A stretch of DNA of 64,000 bases from Saprospiraceae bacterium (GTDB lineage Bacteria > Bacteroidota > Bacteroidia > Chitinophagales > Saprospiraceae), in contig JAHCHX010000002.1 in assembly GCA_026129545.1 (NCBI GenBank), forward strand, positions 186,001 through 250,000. Direction: 5' to 3'. Shown one piece after another: positions 1 to 8,578 of the stretch. Numbering within the stretch: position 1 is the stretch's first letter; the number at the start of each line of letters is the position of its first letter. A program made the translations under genes and the position numbers. The notes below the pieces were generated by a model that searched no databases, was not told where the DNA came from, and saw only the letters and a list, made by a program, of their open reading frames with translations.

Positions 1-1
1 C

Positions 2-367
2 ATTCTTGCGGGGCTGTCGGAGGGCACCTACGCGCTGACGGTGACGGACGCGCGGGGCTGCGAGGCGGCGTGGACGTTCGAGGTGAAGGCGCTGGTGGGC
101 GTGACGGAGGCGGAGGGCGTGGCCATGCTGGTCATCTGGCCGAACCCGGCGGGGGAGGGGGCGTGGCTGCGGTGGGAGGGGGCGATGCCGTCGGTGCTGG
201 AGATGTACGACGCTCGGGGTCGGCTGGTTCGGTCGGAGCGGGTGTCGGCGGCGGGCGCGGCGTGGCGGGTGGGTCTGGGGGGCTTGGCCGCCGGGGCGTA
301 CGCGGTGATTTTGCGCGACGGGAGTGGCAAGGCGGTGGGCGTGGGAAGGTTGGTGAGGGGTTATTAG
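2..367 (+). CDS. C-terminal end of a T9SS-secreted protein (partial)
   Basis: The reading frame is open from the window edge, so this is only the C-terminal part of a protein. The first residues (LSEGTYALTVTDARGCEA) match the end of an SprB or PKD-like adhesin repeat, typical of large Bacteroidota surface proteins. After a short linker comes a type A T9SS sorting domain: WPNPAGEG, then a beta-strand block with MYDARGRLVRSE, then LAAGAYAVILRD, ending in RLVRGY. Such domains take proteins across the outer membrane by type IX secretion and are removed or lipidated on the surface. Local GC is very high compared with the rest of the window. The substrate-facing part lies outside the window, so function is unknown. 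Confidence 0.8.
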   Translation: MLAGLSEGTYALTVTDARGCEAAWTFEVKALVGVTEAEGVAMLVIWPNPAGEGAWLRWEGAMPSVLEMYDARGRLVRSERVSAAGAAWRVGLGGLAAGAYAVILRDGSGKAVGVGRLVRGY

Positions 368-660
368 GGGTTATTAGGGGTCATTAAAGGTCATTAAGGG
401 TGAGAGTGTTTAGAAAACTGTGTCATCCCAAGGGAGACGATAAGAAAACACAGAGGCACGAAGGGCACAGAGTTTTGGTTTTCAATAATTTACATTCCTT
501 TAAGTGCGGCGTGTATTGCGTAAAAAGAAAACATCCGGTATGGTTTGACACACTTTTCTGAACACTCTCTTAAGGGTCATTAGGGGTCATTGATGAAGCT
601 TGCCTAACTCAAAAATTACCCTTAATGACCTTTAATGACCCTTAATGACCCTTACCCCCC
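361..660. repeat. GGTCATTA minisatellite, both orientations, interrupted by a MITE
   Basis: This gene-free stretch holds short direct repeats of the type GGTCATTAAGGG at 381-400 and 577-590 on the + strand, and the reverse complement at 617-655. The two + strand blocks read as one array if the element at 402-569 and one copy of its 8-bp flank are removed. The same motif forms the long array at 32880-33111. It lies between the end of the T9SS gene and the convergent end of guaA. Confidence 0.8.
402..569. mobile_element. 168-bp MITE with 24-bp inverted repeats and 8-bp target duplication
   Basis: The left end 402-425 (GAGAGTGTTTAG..., ending TGTGTCA) and the right end 546-569 are inverted repeats matching at 22 of 24 positions. 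The element is flanked by an exact 8-bp duplication TTAAGGGT at 394-401 and 570-577. No coding sequence lies inside, so it would need a transposase in trans. The 8-bp duplication and GAGTGTTCAGAAAA-like ends would suit an IS256-type transposase, but that assignment is inference. Confidence 0.75.
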
Positions 661-662
661 TT

Positions 663-2201
663 TTATTCCCATTCAATTGTCGCCGGTGGTTTCGTCGAAA
701 TATCAAAAACCACGCGGTTGATGCCTTTCACGTTGTTGATGATTTCACTGCTCACCTCGGCGAGGAAGTCGTATGGCAGGCGGCTCCACTCTGCCGTCAT
801 GCCGTCGGTCGAGTTGACGGCACGGAGGGCGATGGTTTGCTCGTAGGTGCGTTCGTCGCCCATAACGCCCACAGAATGAATGGGCAAGAGAATCGTCCCG
901 GCTTGCCACACCTCGTCGTAGAGGCCGTGTTCGCGGAGTTTTCCGATATAAATGGCATCGGCTTCTTGTAGCATTTTCACTTTGTCAGGGGTGATGTCAC
1001 CCAAAATGCGGATGCCAAGGCCCGGGCCGGGGAAGGGGTGGCGGTTCAGGATATTGGGCGGCACACCGAGTTCTTTGCCTACACGCCTCACCTCGTCTTT
1101 GAAGAGCATCCGCAGTGGTTCCACGATTTTCAGTTTCAATTTTTCAGGCAAACCACCCACGTTGTGGTGGCTCTTGATGGTCACCGACGGCCCGTGTACG
1201 CTGATGGATTCAATCACGTCGGGGTAAATCGTCCCCTGTCCAAGCCATTGAAAATCGGGGTGCGCCTCCGATTCCTCCTCAAAAATCTCGATGAAAAGCC
1301 TTCCGATGATTTTGCGTTTTTCCTCTGGGTTGCTCACGCCCGCGAGTGCCGCGTAGAACCGTTGTTTCGCGTCCACGCCCTCGATGTTAAGTCCCATGTC
1401 CTCATAAGAGTGAAGCACCTGTTCAAACTCGTTTTTGCGCAACAGGCCATTGTCCACAAAAAAACAAAACAACCGAGCGCCGATGGCGCGGTGGAGCAAG
1501 GTGGCGGCCACTGTGGAGTCCACGCCGCCCGAAAGCGCCATAATCACTTTCTCGTTGCCAATTTGTTGGCGCAGGGTCTCCACCGTTTCTTCCACAAAAT
1601 GCGCCGCCGTCCAGTCGCCCGTGCAACCGCAGATGTCGCGGACAAAATTTTTCAAAATCTCGAACCCTTCGAGGCTGTGATACACCTCCGGGTGGAATTG
1701 GATACCGTACACCGGCGCGGCAAATTGGCTGTTTTTCGAGCGGAAGGCCGCGTAGGGAATCGTGTCTGAATGCCCCAACACCTCGAAACCTTCCGGCAAG
1801 CGCAAGATGGTGTCCGAATGGCTCATCCACACCTGCGAGCGTTTGGAGATGCCTGCGAAGAAGGGGTCGTTCGGTGCGTTGTGCTGGAGCATCACCTTGC
1901 CGTACTCGCGCTTTTCGGACTGCACCACCTCGCCGCCGTAAAAATCCGCCGTGAGTTGCGCCCCGTAGCAGATGCCGAGCAGGGGTTTTCTGCCCGCGAT
2001 TTGATTGAGGTCGAGCCGCAGCGCGTTGGGCCAGCGCACGGAAAAAGGACTGCCGGAGAGAATAACACCTTTAATGTCAGGTGTTAATTCCGGCATTTTG
2101 TTGTAGGGAACGATTTCGCAAAAGACGTTCATCTCGCGCACCCGCCGCGCGATGAGTTGGGTGTATTGCGAGCCAAAATCGAGAATCAGGATTTTTTGCA
2201 T
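663..2201 (-). CDS. guaA: GMP synthase (glutamine-hydrolysing)
   Basis: GuaA makes GMP from XMP, ATP and glutamine in the cytosol. The 512-residue product has both expected halves. The N-terminal class I glutamine amidotransferase has nucleophile Cys78 in GICYGAQ and His170/Glu172 in FHPEVYH. The ATP pyrophosphatase half has the P-loop SGGVDS at 224-229, and the dimerisation domain ends with the canonical KPPATIEWE. Length is normal and there is no sign of damage. A -7 box TACCTTTG lies about 40 bases upstream of the ATG. The gene is transcribed toward the repeat-rich spacer at 361-660 and appears to be monocistronic. Confidence 0.98.
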   Translation of the reverse strand: MQKILILDFGSQYTQLIARRVREMNVFCEIVPYNKMPELTPDIKGVILSGSPFSVRWPNALRLDLNQIAGRKPLLGICYGAQLTADFYGGEVVQSEKREYGKVMLQHNAPNDPFFAGISKRSQVWMSHSDTILRLPEGFEVLGHSDTIPYAAFRSKNSQFAAPVYGIQFHPEVYHSLEGFEILKNFVRDICGCTGDWTAAHFVEETVETLRQQIGNEKVIMALSGGVDSTVAATLLHRAIGARLFCFFVDNGLLRKNEFEQVLHSYEDMGLNIEGVDAKQRFYAALAGVSNPEEKRKIIGRLFIEIFEEESEAHPDFQWLGQGTIYPDVIESISVHGPSVTIKSHHNVGGLPEKLKLKIVEPLRMLFKDEVRRVGKELGVPPNILNRHPFPGPGLGIRILGDITPDKVKMLQEADAIYIGKLREHGLYDEVWQAGTILLPIHSVGVMGDERTYEQTIALRAVNSTDGMTAEWSRLPYDFLAEVSSEIINNVKGINRVVFDISTKPPATIEWE

Positions 2202-2241
2202 AAAATGTAACGCGAACTTTTAGTTCGCCGGAAAGAAGGAG

Positions 2242-2249
2242 CAAAGGTA
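2242..2249 (-). promoter_or_regulatory. guaA promoter -7 box
   Basis: TACCTTTG on the minus strand matches the Bacteroidota -7 consensus TAnnTTTG and sits 40 bases before the guaA start. No clear TTTG -33 element is visible. Confidence 0.5.
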
Positions 2250-2380
2250 GGGAAAGGCGAGCGGAAAATATTAGGGCGGTGGCGGGGATGCGGTACTGTT
2301 TGCAGCCCGCAGTGCTATCCCGGCCTGTTGCTTTTTGAAATACTTGCAAGTTAGGGGTTGAATTTCTTTATTATCTGATG

Positions 2381-2430
2381 TTCAAGCATTTATTCAGGGG
2401 GTGGTTTGAAATCACCCCTTGAATAGTGCG
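2381..2430. repeat. REP-like palindrome (copy 1)
   Basis: TTCAAGCATTTATTCAGGGG runs into a palindrome GGGTGGTTTGAAATCACCCC and then a mirrored TTGAATAGTGC. A closely related copy lies at 61929-61980. The gene-free stretch 2202-2530 otherwise shows only short inverted segments (TAGGGGTTGA at 2352-2361 and its complement at 2449-2458). Confidence 0.65.
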
Positions 2431-2530
2431 CGTTTTAAGTATTTTACCTCAACCCCTATTTCGCATAAGATGTGACTGACTGGTTTGGTCAATTTATTTT
2501 GGACACACACAAATCGTCATTTCCCATTCG

Positions 2531-3259
2531 TCATTCCTCAATTCCCAAGACATCCTGCATTGAGAAGAAGCCTTGTTTGCCTGCCAGCCATTGGGCGGCC
2601 AATAGTGCGCCACTCGCAAAACCCAGACGCGAATGGGCACGATGCTCTATTTTGATTTCGTCAGCAGGGCTTGCCCATGCGACGATGTGGGTGCCGGGCA
2701 CCTCTCCCTCACGGATGGCGCTCACTGGAATTTCGCCCGGCACTGGTATCGGGGGCGACAAGGCCCAGCCCGACAATCGGCGCACGTGCTCCACCATGCC
2801 TTGCACCAAAGTGAGGGCGGTGCCGCTCGGGGCGTCGAGTTTGTGGATGTGATGGATTTCGGTGACGGCAGGGGTGTATTCGGGGCGTTCGTCCATCATT
2901 TTTGACAGGTAGGTATTGAGCGCGAAAAAGAGGTTGACCCCGATGCTAAAATTGGAAGCCCAAAGCAACGCACCTCCATTTTTCTCACAAAATTCCTGTG
3001 CTTCCGGGAGCCGCTCCAGCCAACCCGTGGTGCCGCTCACCACTGGCACGCCCGCTCGAAGGCACTGCATCACATTGTCGAAGGCTGATTCGGGGCGCGT
3101 GAACTCGATGACGACATCGGCTTGCCGCAGCAACGCCGGGGTGACTTCCGCGCGGTTTTCCCGCGTGACGCGCCACACGATGGCCATACCTTGTTCGGCA
3201 GCGAGCAATTCAATCGCTCGTCCCATTTTTCCGTATCCGAAAAGGCCGATTTTGAGCAT
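2531..3259 (-). CDS. dapB: 4-hydroxy-tetrahydrodipicolinate reductase
   Basis: DapB reduces the DapA product with NAD(P)H in the lysine/diaminopimelate pathway, which also feeds peptidoglycan. The 242-residue protein begins with the Rossmann motif GLFGYGKMGRAI (5-16). The substrate-binding and catalytic signature EIHHIHKLDAPSGTA is at 134-148, with the His pair 136/137 and Lys140. It is slightly shorter than the proteobacterial enzyme, as is usual in Bacteroidota. SGTTGW (75-80) is the expected substrate loop. No other lysine-pathway gene is adjacent; a DapA-family gene lies 35 kb away but lacks the usual tyrosine relay. Confidence 0.96.
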   Translation of the reverse strand: MLKIGLFGYGKMGRAIELLAAEQGMAIVWRVTRENRAEVTPALLRQADVVIEFTRPESAFDNVMQCLRAGVPVVSGTTGWLERLPEAQEFCEKNGGALLWASNFSIGVNLFFALNTYLSKMMDERPEYTPAVTEIHHIHKLDAPSGTALTLVQGMVEHVRRLSGWALSPPIPVPGEIPVSAIREGEVPGTHIVAWASPADEIKIEHRAHSRLGFASGALLAAQWLAGKQGFFSMQDVLGIEE

Positions 3260-3312
3260 TGTTAAGTGTAGTGTGCTAATCAGACAATGTGCTAATGCTA
3301 AGTCTTTTCATC

Positions 3313-5187
3313 TCACCGAACTTTCAGCAATTTAAGGGTTTGGACGACCGTACCAGCCTGTTTGAGATGGATGAAATGAACGCCCGGCTCGTAGGCCCGG
3401 CCCAATTCAAGGGAGCCGTTTGGCTGTGTCAATCCGACGTTTTCCACCACTTGCCCCGAGGCGTTGACCACCACGAGCGAGCAGTCGCACGGTTCGGGCA
3501 ATTGGTAAATCAATGTCGTGTGGTCGCGGAAAGGATTTTCCCGAAGGCCCAGCGGGTCGCGGCCTTTCCATTTGTCGTCGTTCCGGCGGTATTCCTTAAA
3601 GAGATAGAGCGTCAGCGCCGTGTCTCTCAACAATTTTTGCTCGTGGTGCATCACTTGGCCCACATCTGTGGCGCCAGCGGTTACGTCGTAACTTCCGGGC
3701 AGCACGTTGCCAATGCTGAACATCCCATCCCCATCGGTCACGGCGGCGTATTCCGTGTCGCGGCCAAACAGATAAACCGCAGCATCTGGCACGGGTTCGA
3801 GGTCGGGCGAGCGAAGCACCTGACCGCTCACGGTGAAGGCGCCGGGCGGGAACATCTCGACATCCAGCACGCGCACTTTGCCGCTCTCCATGAGCACTTC
3901 CGTCTCCACCGTTTGATAACCGGCTCGGGTCACGCGGGCGGTGAAAAGCCCCGTTTGTGTTTGCCCGGTTTTGTATTGGCCTGTCAAGTTGCTGAATTCC
4001 TGCGTGGCCGTGCCGAGCAGTTCCACTTTGGCATTGCCGAGCGGGAATCCCGTGACACCGTCGGTGATTTTTCCTTCCAAATAACAAGCGCGGACGTAAG
4101 TGGGGGTCACGACCCACAATTCGCCATTGTTGGTGCCTTGTGCGGTGATATTGGTAGCCACTATGGTGCCGGAAGGGAAATAGGGATACACGCCCCAACA
4201 ACCTTCGGAGCCGCCGCCGCTGCCCGTGTAGGTGTCGTGATTGCCCACTTGCACGAGGTTGTCGGGGCGTGTCACATCCACGATGGTGAAGCCGTCCTTG
4301 TACCATGAAGTGACTGCCCAATTGTCGAGAATGTGCGTGTTGTGCACCATCGAGTTGCTGCCGGGGTTGCTCTGTATTCTGTCCAGTTCCCTCACATCTG
4401 TGGGGTCGGACACGTCGTAGGCCGCGAGGTAAGAGTTGTTCACCTCGTCGGTGGTAAAAATAACGCGGCGGTCTTGCGAAATCCAAGTGTTGTGCGTGAA
4501 GGCGTTGGGCGTGATTTGTGTGCTGATGAGTTGAGGGTTGCTTTTGTCAGCCATGTTCACGATGGAAAAAAAGCCGCCGTAGATGTGCCCGCCGTAGAGG
4601 GTGTCATTGTCCACATATCCGTCGTGGATATAATTCTGATTGCCTGCGAAGTTGGTGTTGAAAGTGCCAGCGTAGGTGGGGTTGTAGGGGTCGGGGTTGA
4701 GGTTGAAAATTTTGGCGCGACCGCCGAACAAGTCGCCACCGTAAGCGTATAAAAATCCTTTGGTGGTGTCAATATGCAGCGCATGAATGCGGTTGAGCAG
4801 GTTGGCGATGGCACCGTCGCCTGTGTAGAAGCGGTGATTCAGATTGGGTGAGGGCAGCCCGCTCAAATCCACGATTTGGATGCCCTGCCCTCCTTCGGAC
4901 ACGACGTAGGCGAAGTGCTTGTACGTCTTGATTTCTTTCCAAAGATTGCTTGGCCCCGGTATTTGCACGATTTGTTGCGGCGCGTCGGGATTCGTGACAT
5001 CCGCGATGATGAGGCCATTGCGCCCCCCGACGAGCGCATACTCCTTTCCATCTATGTCGTATCCCCACACGTTGGCGAGGGTTTGTCCCGGAAAAACCAG
5101 CTTGGAACGGAATGTGGTGTTCTGGTTTTGGGATTGGGCAGCGAACGTCGCCCAAAGGACGAGGAGGGGAAGTAGTATTTGCTTCAT
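3313..5187 (-). CDS. Choice-of-anchor B family T9SS-secreted protein
   Basis: This is a surface protein of about 624 residues. I start at the Met of MKQILLPLLVLWATFAAQSQ, a normal signal peptide; an upstream ATG at 5262 would add 25 implausible residues. Residues 30-390 form a LVIVD-type beta-propeller (LIIADVTNPDAPQQ, IQIVDLSGLP, FTIVDVTRPD) as in the choice-of-anchor B family. Two carboxypeptidase-regulatory-like domains follow (about 405-475 and 480-550). The end is a type A T9SS domain (LRENPFRDHTTLIYQLPEP, then GVHFIHLKQAG). The ligand is unknown. It lies 75 bases downstream of the YraN gene on the same strand. Confidence 0.9.
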   Translation of the reverse strand: MKQILLPLLVLWATFAAQSQNQNTTFRSKLVFPGQTLANVWGYDIDGKEYALVGGRNGLIIADVTNPDAPQQIVQIPGPSNLWKEIKTYKHFAYVVSEGGQGIQIVDLSGLPSPNLNHRFYTGDGAIANLLNRIHALHIDTTKGFLYAYGGDLFGGRAKIFNLNPDPYNPTYAGTFNTNFAGNQNYIHDGYVDNDTLYGGHIYGGFFSIVNMADKSNPQLISTQITPNAFTHNTWISQDRRVIFTTDEVNNSYLAAYDVSDPTDVRELDRIQSNPGSNSMVHNTHILDNWAVTSWYKDGFTIVDVTRPDNLVQVGNHDTYTGSGGGSEGCWGVYPYFPSGTIVATNITAQGTNNGELWVVTPTYVRACYLEGKITDGVTGFPLGNAKVELLGTATQEFSNLTGQYKTGQTQTGLFTARVTRAGYQTVETEVLMESGKVRVLDVEMFPPGAFTVSGQVLRSPDLEPVPDAAVYLFGRDTEYAAVTDGDGMFSIGNVLPGSYDVTAGATDVGQVMHHEQKLLRDTALTLYLFKEYRRNDDKWKGRDPLGLRENPFRDHTTLIYQLPEPCDCSLVVVNASGQVVENVGLTQPNGSLELGRAYEPGVHFIHLKQAGTVVQTLKLLKVR

Positions 5188-5262
5188 AACCAAAGTGAAG
5201 GATGTTGCAAGGTCGAGTAAAATTTTCGCTCGGAAAGGTCTAACGTTTTTCCATAAATACAT

Positions 5263-5628
5263 TTACATCGGGAAAAAAGCATCCTCAATGTGGCGGATAT
5301 CCAACACTTTGTCGCCTTTGAGCAGTACGGCCACGATGTCGAATCGAATCTCCCAGTCATAGCCAATGTGCTCCATATAAGCCCCTGCTGTGCGTGCCAT
5401 GAGGTCTTGCTTGCGTGCGCCCACGGCTTCTTCTGGCCCGCCATAGCCATCGCCTGCACGGGTTTTCACTTCCACGAACACCAAAAGCCGCTCATCAGCC
5501 CAAGCCACGATATCTATCTCGCCGCGCCCAGCGCGCCAGTTGCGTGCCGCGATGCGCCAGCCTTTGCGCTCCAGATATTCAGTGGCGATTTGCTCGCCCT
5601 TTTTACCAATTTCAAGATGGTCAGACAT
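5263..5628 (-). CDS. YraN family protein (UPF0102), predicted endonuclease-like
   Basis: The 121-residue protein has the family signature: GKKGEQIATEYLERKGW near the N-terminus, GRGEIDIVAW at 34-43 and FVEVKTR at 51-57. Asp39, Glu53 and Lys55 form the D-ExK metal site of restriction-endonuclease-like folds. The biological role of YraN proteins is not settled; a DNA recombination or repair role is usual speculation. It begins close to a palindrome-rich spacer and precedes the choice-of-anchor B gene on the same strand. Confidence 0.93.
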   Translation of the reverse strand: MSDHLEIGKKGEQIATEYLERKGWRIAARNWRAGRGEIDIVAWADERLLVFVEVKTRAGDGYGGPEEAVGARKQDLMARTAGAYMEHIGYDWEIRFDIVAVLLKGDKVLDIRHIEDAFFPM

Positions 5629-5640
5629 ATTAGACTTCGC

Positions 5641-5750
5641 GCCGCCAAGTTTTCAGCATGGTCAGAAGCGCGATATTTTGAAAATCAAAGCGGCCATTCT
5701 CGCTTTGTGAAGAGGTGTCATCCCGGAGGAATGGGGGGGGGCGACATCTC
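5641..5750. repeat. Half-palindrome plus GAGGTGTC palindrome
   Basis: 5641-5662 is the block GCCGCCAAGTTTTCAGCATG, which also forms the arms of the large inverted repeat at 25896-26017. 5712-5750 is a stem with GAGGTGTC and GACATCTC ends. Related stems lie at 34339-34375 and 51143-51229. These intergenic repeats fill the gap between the YraN and NamZ-like genes. Confidence 0.65.
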
Positions 5751-5776
5751 AAAAACAGTAAAAAAACGCATCGGTA

Positions 5777-7015
5777 TCAATCCGCGTACAGCAGATACTT
5801 TTTCCGAATCTCCCGGAACGCCTCCAAATCCGCTTGCCAAGTGGCTCGGATTTCAGCCTCGCTTTTTCCTTCCTCTATTTGCTTTCGGAGCGAATAGGTG
5901 CCTGCCAGTTGGTCAAAAAATTTGTTTTTCAAAAAAAACGACGGCTTGTTGGGGTATTGCCGATAAAAGTCGAGCAAGTAGCCGAGGCTCAATTGTTTTT
6001 GCGCCCGAAGGCTATCCACCGATACCTGCCGAAGGTCGAAACCTTTGCAAACCCACCCTTGGTGCAGTGGGTGACGCGCCCCCGGACTGGGTCGGGGCAC
6101 AAACCAAAACGAATCGTGGGCAAATTCCGGCGCGCCCACTATCTGGAAAGGCCAATCGGTGCCACGACCCACACTGACAACGGTGCCCTCAAACAAGCAA
6201 AGCGACGGATAAAGCAACACGGCGCGTGTGTTGGGCAAATTGGGTGATGGCTTCACAGGCAGGTCGTAGGGCGTTTGATGGGTGTAGCGTTCGCAGGGAA
6301 TGACGCGCAAATCAAGCCGCTCGGCTTGATGGAACCAATACTCGCCGGCAAACAAACGTGCCAGCTCGCCCATGGTGCAGCCATGCACGATGGGCAATGG
6401 GGCCACCCCCACAAACGATGCGAGCCGCATATCCAACACAGGGCCATCCACATAGTGGCCGTTGGGATTGGGGCGGTCGAGCACGACGACGGGCTTGCCC
6501 TGCTCCGCACAAGCTTCCAACACGTAGTAGAGCGTGCTGATGTAGGTGTAAAAACGAGCGCCCACATCCTGAATGTCGAACACCACCACATCCACCTCGC
6601 GCAGGTCGGCGGGAGAGGGCTTTTTCTTTTTTCCATACAAAGACACAATGGGCGTGCCTGTGCGGGCATCCTGACCGTCCTTCACCATTTCGCCCGCATC
6701 AGCGGTGCCCCTGAAGCCATGCTCTGGCACAAAGATGCGGCTTACGCATTCGCCCAAGGCACAAAGCGTGTCCACCAAATGAGCGGAACCCACCAAAGAG
6801 GAATGATTGACCACCAAGCCGACATTTTTGCCGTGAATTTGAGGCAACAGCAGGGGCATTCTTTCAGCCCCCACGACAACGGCAGGAGGTGGCACCAACA
6901 GCGATGCGTCGCTTTCGACAATATTTGTTTGGGTAAACAGCGTGGAACTCCGATAGAGCAAGCCTACCAGCAGCATGGTTTTGAGAAAAAAATCCGCCCA
7001 CTTTTTATTTTCCAA
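5777..7015 (-). CDS. DUF1343 / NamZ-like exo-beta-N-acetylmuramidase
   Basis: DUF1343 proteins include NamZ, which releases N-acetylmuramic acid from the ends of peptidoglycan sugar chains. The 412-residue product has a charged N-terminus with a hydrophobic stretch (10-30), consistent with export. It then shows the family blocks VGLVVNHSSLV (65-75), PEHGFRG (97-103), DIQDVGARFYTYIST (147-161) and DRPNPNG (180-186). Asp/Glu residues in these blocks are the likely catalytic set. The C-terminus is rich in Tyr and Lys (FLKNKFFDQLAG). It is transcribed divergently from the exonuclease/GIY-YIG gene. Family membership is clear; the exact substrate is inferred. Confidence 0.92.
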   Translation of the reverse strand: MENKKWADFFLKTMLLVGLLYRSSTLFTQTNIVESDASLLVPPPAVVVGAERMPLLLPQIHGKNVGLVVNHSSLVGSAHLVDTLCALGECVSRIFVPEHGFRGTADAGEMVKDGQDARTGTPIVSLYGKKKKPSPADLREVDVVVFDIQDVGARFYTYISTLYYVLEACAEQGKPVVVLDRPNPNGHYVDGPVLDMRLASFVGVAPLPIVHGCTMGELARLFAGEYWFHQAERLDLRVIPCERYTHQTPYDLPVKPSPNLPNTRAVLLYPSLCLFEGTVVSVGRGTDWPFQIVGAPEFAHDSFWFVPRPSPGARHPLHQGWVCKGFDLRQVSVDSLRAQKQLSLGYLLDFYRQYPNKPSFFLKNKFFDQLAGTYSLRKQIEEGKSEAEIRATWQADLEAFREIRKKYLLYAD

Positions 7016-7028
7016 ACAAATAGTGTTT

Positions 7029-7036
7029 TACGTTTG
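7029..7036 (+). promoter_or_regulatory. Promoter -7 box for the nuclease fusion gene
   Basis: TACGTTTG matches TAnnTTTG. A start point about 7 bases further on falls near 7043, past the upstream ATG at 7040, so it supports the ATG at 7118 as the true start. Confidence 0.45.
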
Positions 7037-7117
7037 CAAATGTCTGCGAAAAAAATGCGACTACCCAAAAAAGGCGCAAAAAATGGAGGATTGACGCTAA
7101 AACCATCCAAACAACGA

Positions 7118-8500
7118 ATGCCAAAATACGCCATCATAGACGTGGAGACCACTGGCGGCATGGCCCGCCGGGAGCGCATCACCGAAATCGCCATCGTGTT
7201 GCACGACGGCGAATCGGTGCTTGACACCTACTCCACGCTCATCAACCCAGAGCGAAGCATCCCGTGGAACATCACCATGATTACGGGCATCACGGATGAG
7301 ATGGTGGCCAACGCGCCAAAATTCTACGAAGTGGCCAAACGCATCGTGGAGCTCACCGAAGGAGCCGTGTTCGTGGCGCACAATGTTTCGTTCGACTATT
7401 CATTTGTCCGCGAGGAGTTCGCCCGGCTGGGCTTTGCTTATTCCCGACAACAACTTTGCACGGTGCGCATGGCCCGCAAAACATTTCCCGGCCTGCCCAG
7501 CTACAGCCTTAGCAATTTGAAAAAACATTTTGGCATACAGGCGGAACGCAGCCACCGCGCCTTGGACGACACCCTCGCCACCGTGCGCATATTTGAAATG
7601 ATATTGGCAACGCAAGGCGACAACTCGGTCAAATCGCTCCTGCGCAGCAGCATCCGCGAGGCGAAATTGCCAGCCACCATCACTCTCGAACGCCTCGAAT
7701 CTGTGCCCGAAAGTTGTGGCGTCTATTACCTGCACGACGAACGCGGCGAGGTAATCTATGTCGGCAAAAGCCTGAACATCAGAAAACGGCTCTTTGAGCA
7801 CTTCGCTGACCTGACCCCCAAAGGCGAAAAACTCCGCACGGGGGTGGCCGACCTCAGCTGGGAAACCACCGGCAGCGAACTGGTGGCCCTGCTGCTCGAA
7901 AGCGCCGAAATCAAGCGCCTCTTGCCCCGCATCAACCGCGCCTTGCGCATCCGCAGCCATTCGGGGGGTATTTTCACTTACACCGACCAAAATGGCTACC
8001 AATGCCTTGCGGTGGGCAAGCGCACCGCCCGCAACACCAAAAACCTCGAGCTCGTGGTAGACTACCCGAAGGTGGACAGCGCCCGCAGCCACCTGCAAAG
8101 CATTGTGCGCCAATATGAGCTGTGTTACCGGCTCAGCCACCTCGATGCCTCCGAGCGAGCCTGTTTCCACTATTCCATCAAAAAATGCCGAGGCGCTTGC
8201 GTGGGTGAGGAGGCGCCGGCAGCCTACAATGAGCGGGTACTTGCGGCGCTCGAACAACTGAACCGCCGGCTCTCCGGCAGTTTTTTCATTTTGGACAAAG
8301 GTCGCAACGCCGACGAAATGGCCGTGGTGGGGGTGCAGGAAGGCCGCTACCTCGGCTTCGGGTATGTGGATGCTTCCATGCAATACACCGCAGAGGACTT
8401 GCTCGAATGCATAGCCACGTCTTTTGAAGACCCCGACGCGGCCAAAATCATTCGGGGCTATTTGGATGGGAAGAAGGGTGCGCGAGTGGTGGGGTTTTGA
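7118..8500 (+). CDS. DEDDh exonuclease fused to a GIY-YIG nuclease domain
   Basis: The protein of 460 residues starts with a DnaQ-type 3'-5' exonuclease: IIDVETTGG with Asp8/Glu10, Asp93 in HNVSFDYSF, and His146/Asp151 in HRALDD, the complete DEDDh set. After a linker comes a UvrC-N/Cho-type GIY-YIG domain: GVYYLHD (201-207), YVGKS (214-218) and an Arg-rich helix IRKRLFEHF. The remaining C-terminal 180 residues contain Cys/His positions (CFHYSIKKCRGAC). This architecture is known in DNA polymerase III epsilon-like repair proteins and suggests incision plus end trimming. The start is set by the family N-terminus and the promoter at 7029; the frame is open upstream on the strand opposite NamZ. 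Confidence 0.9.
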   Translation: MPKYAIIDVETTGGMARRERITEIAIVLHDGESVLDTYSTLINPERSIPWNITMITGITDEMVANAPKFYEVAKRIVELTEGAVFVAHNVSFDYSFVREEFARLGFAYSRQQLCTVRMARKTFPGLPSYSLSNLKKHFGIQAERSHRALDDTLATVRIFEMILATQGDNSVKSLLRSSIREAKLPATITLERLESVPESCGVYYLHDERGEVIYVGKSLNIRKRLFEHFADLTPKGEKLRTGVADLSWETTGSELVALLLESAEIKRLLPRINRALRIRSHSGGIFTYTDQNGYQCLAVGKRTARNTKNLELVVDYPKVDSARSHLQSIVRQYELCYRLSHLDASERACFHYSIKKCRGACVGEEAPAAYNERVLAALEQLNRRLSGSFFILDKGRNADEMAVVGVQEGRYLGFGYVDASMQYTAEDLLECIATSFEDPDAAKIIRGYLDGKKGARVVGF

Positions 8501-8578
8501 GTGTTCCAAGTCATAATTTGTTGATTTTTTGCGCTACTGAATTTTTGAAAAACAAACCCTTGCCCCCCCCCCCACACC

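Noticed and set aside
2337..2458. Interleaved inverted repeats around the REP palindrome (possible pseudoknot or riboswitch)
   Set aside because: Arms are 8 to 10 bases and AT-rich; chance is likely and no gene is suitably placed downstream.
6275..7117. N-terminal extension of the exonuclease/GIY-YIG protein
   Set aside because: It lies entirely antisense to the NamZ-like gene and upstream of the promoter at 7029; family homology starts at MPKYAIIDVE.
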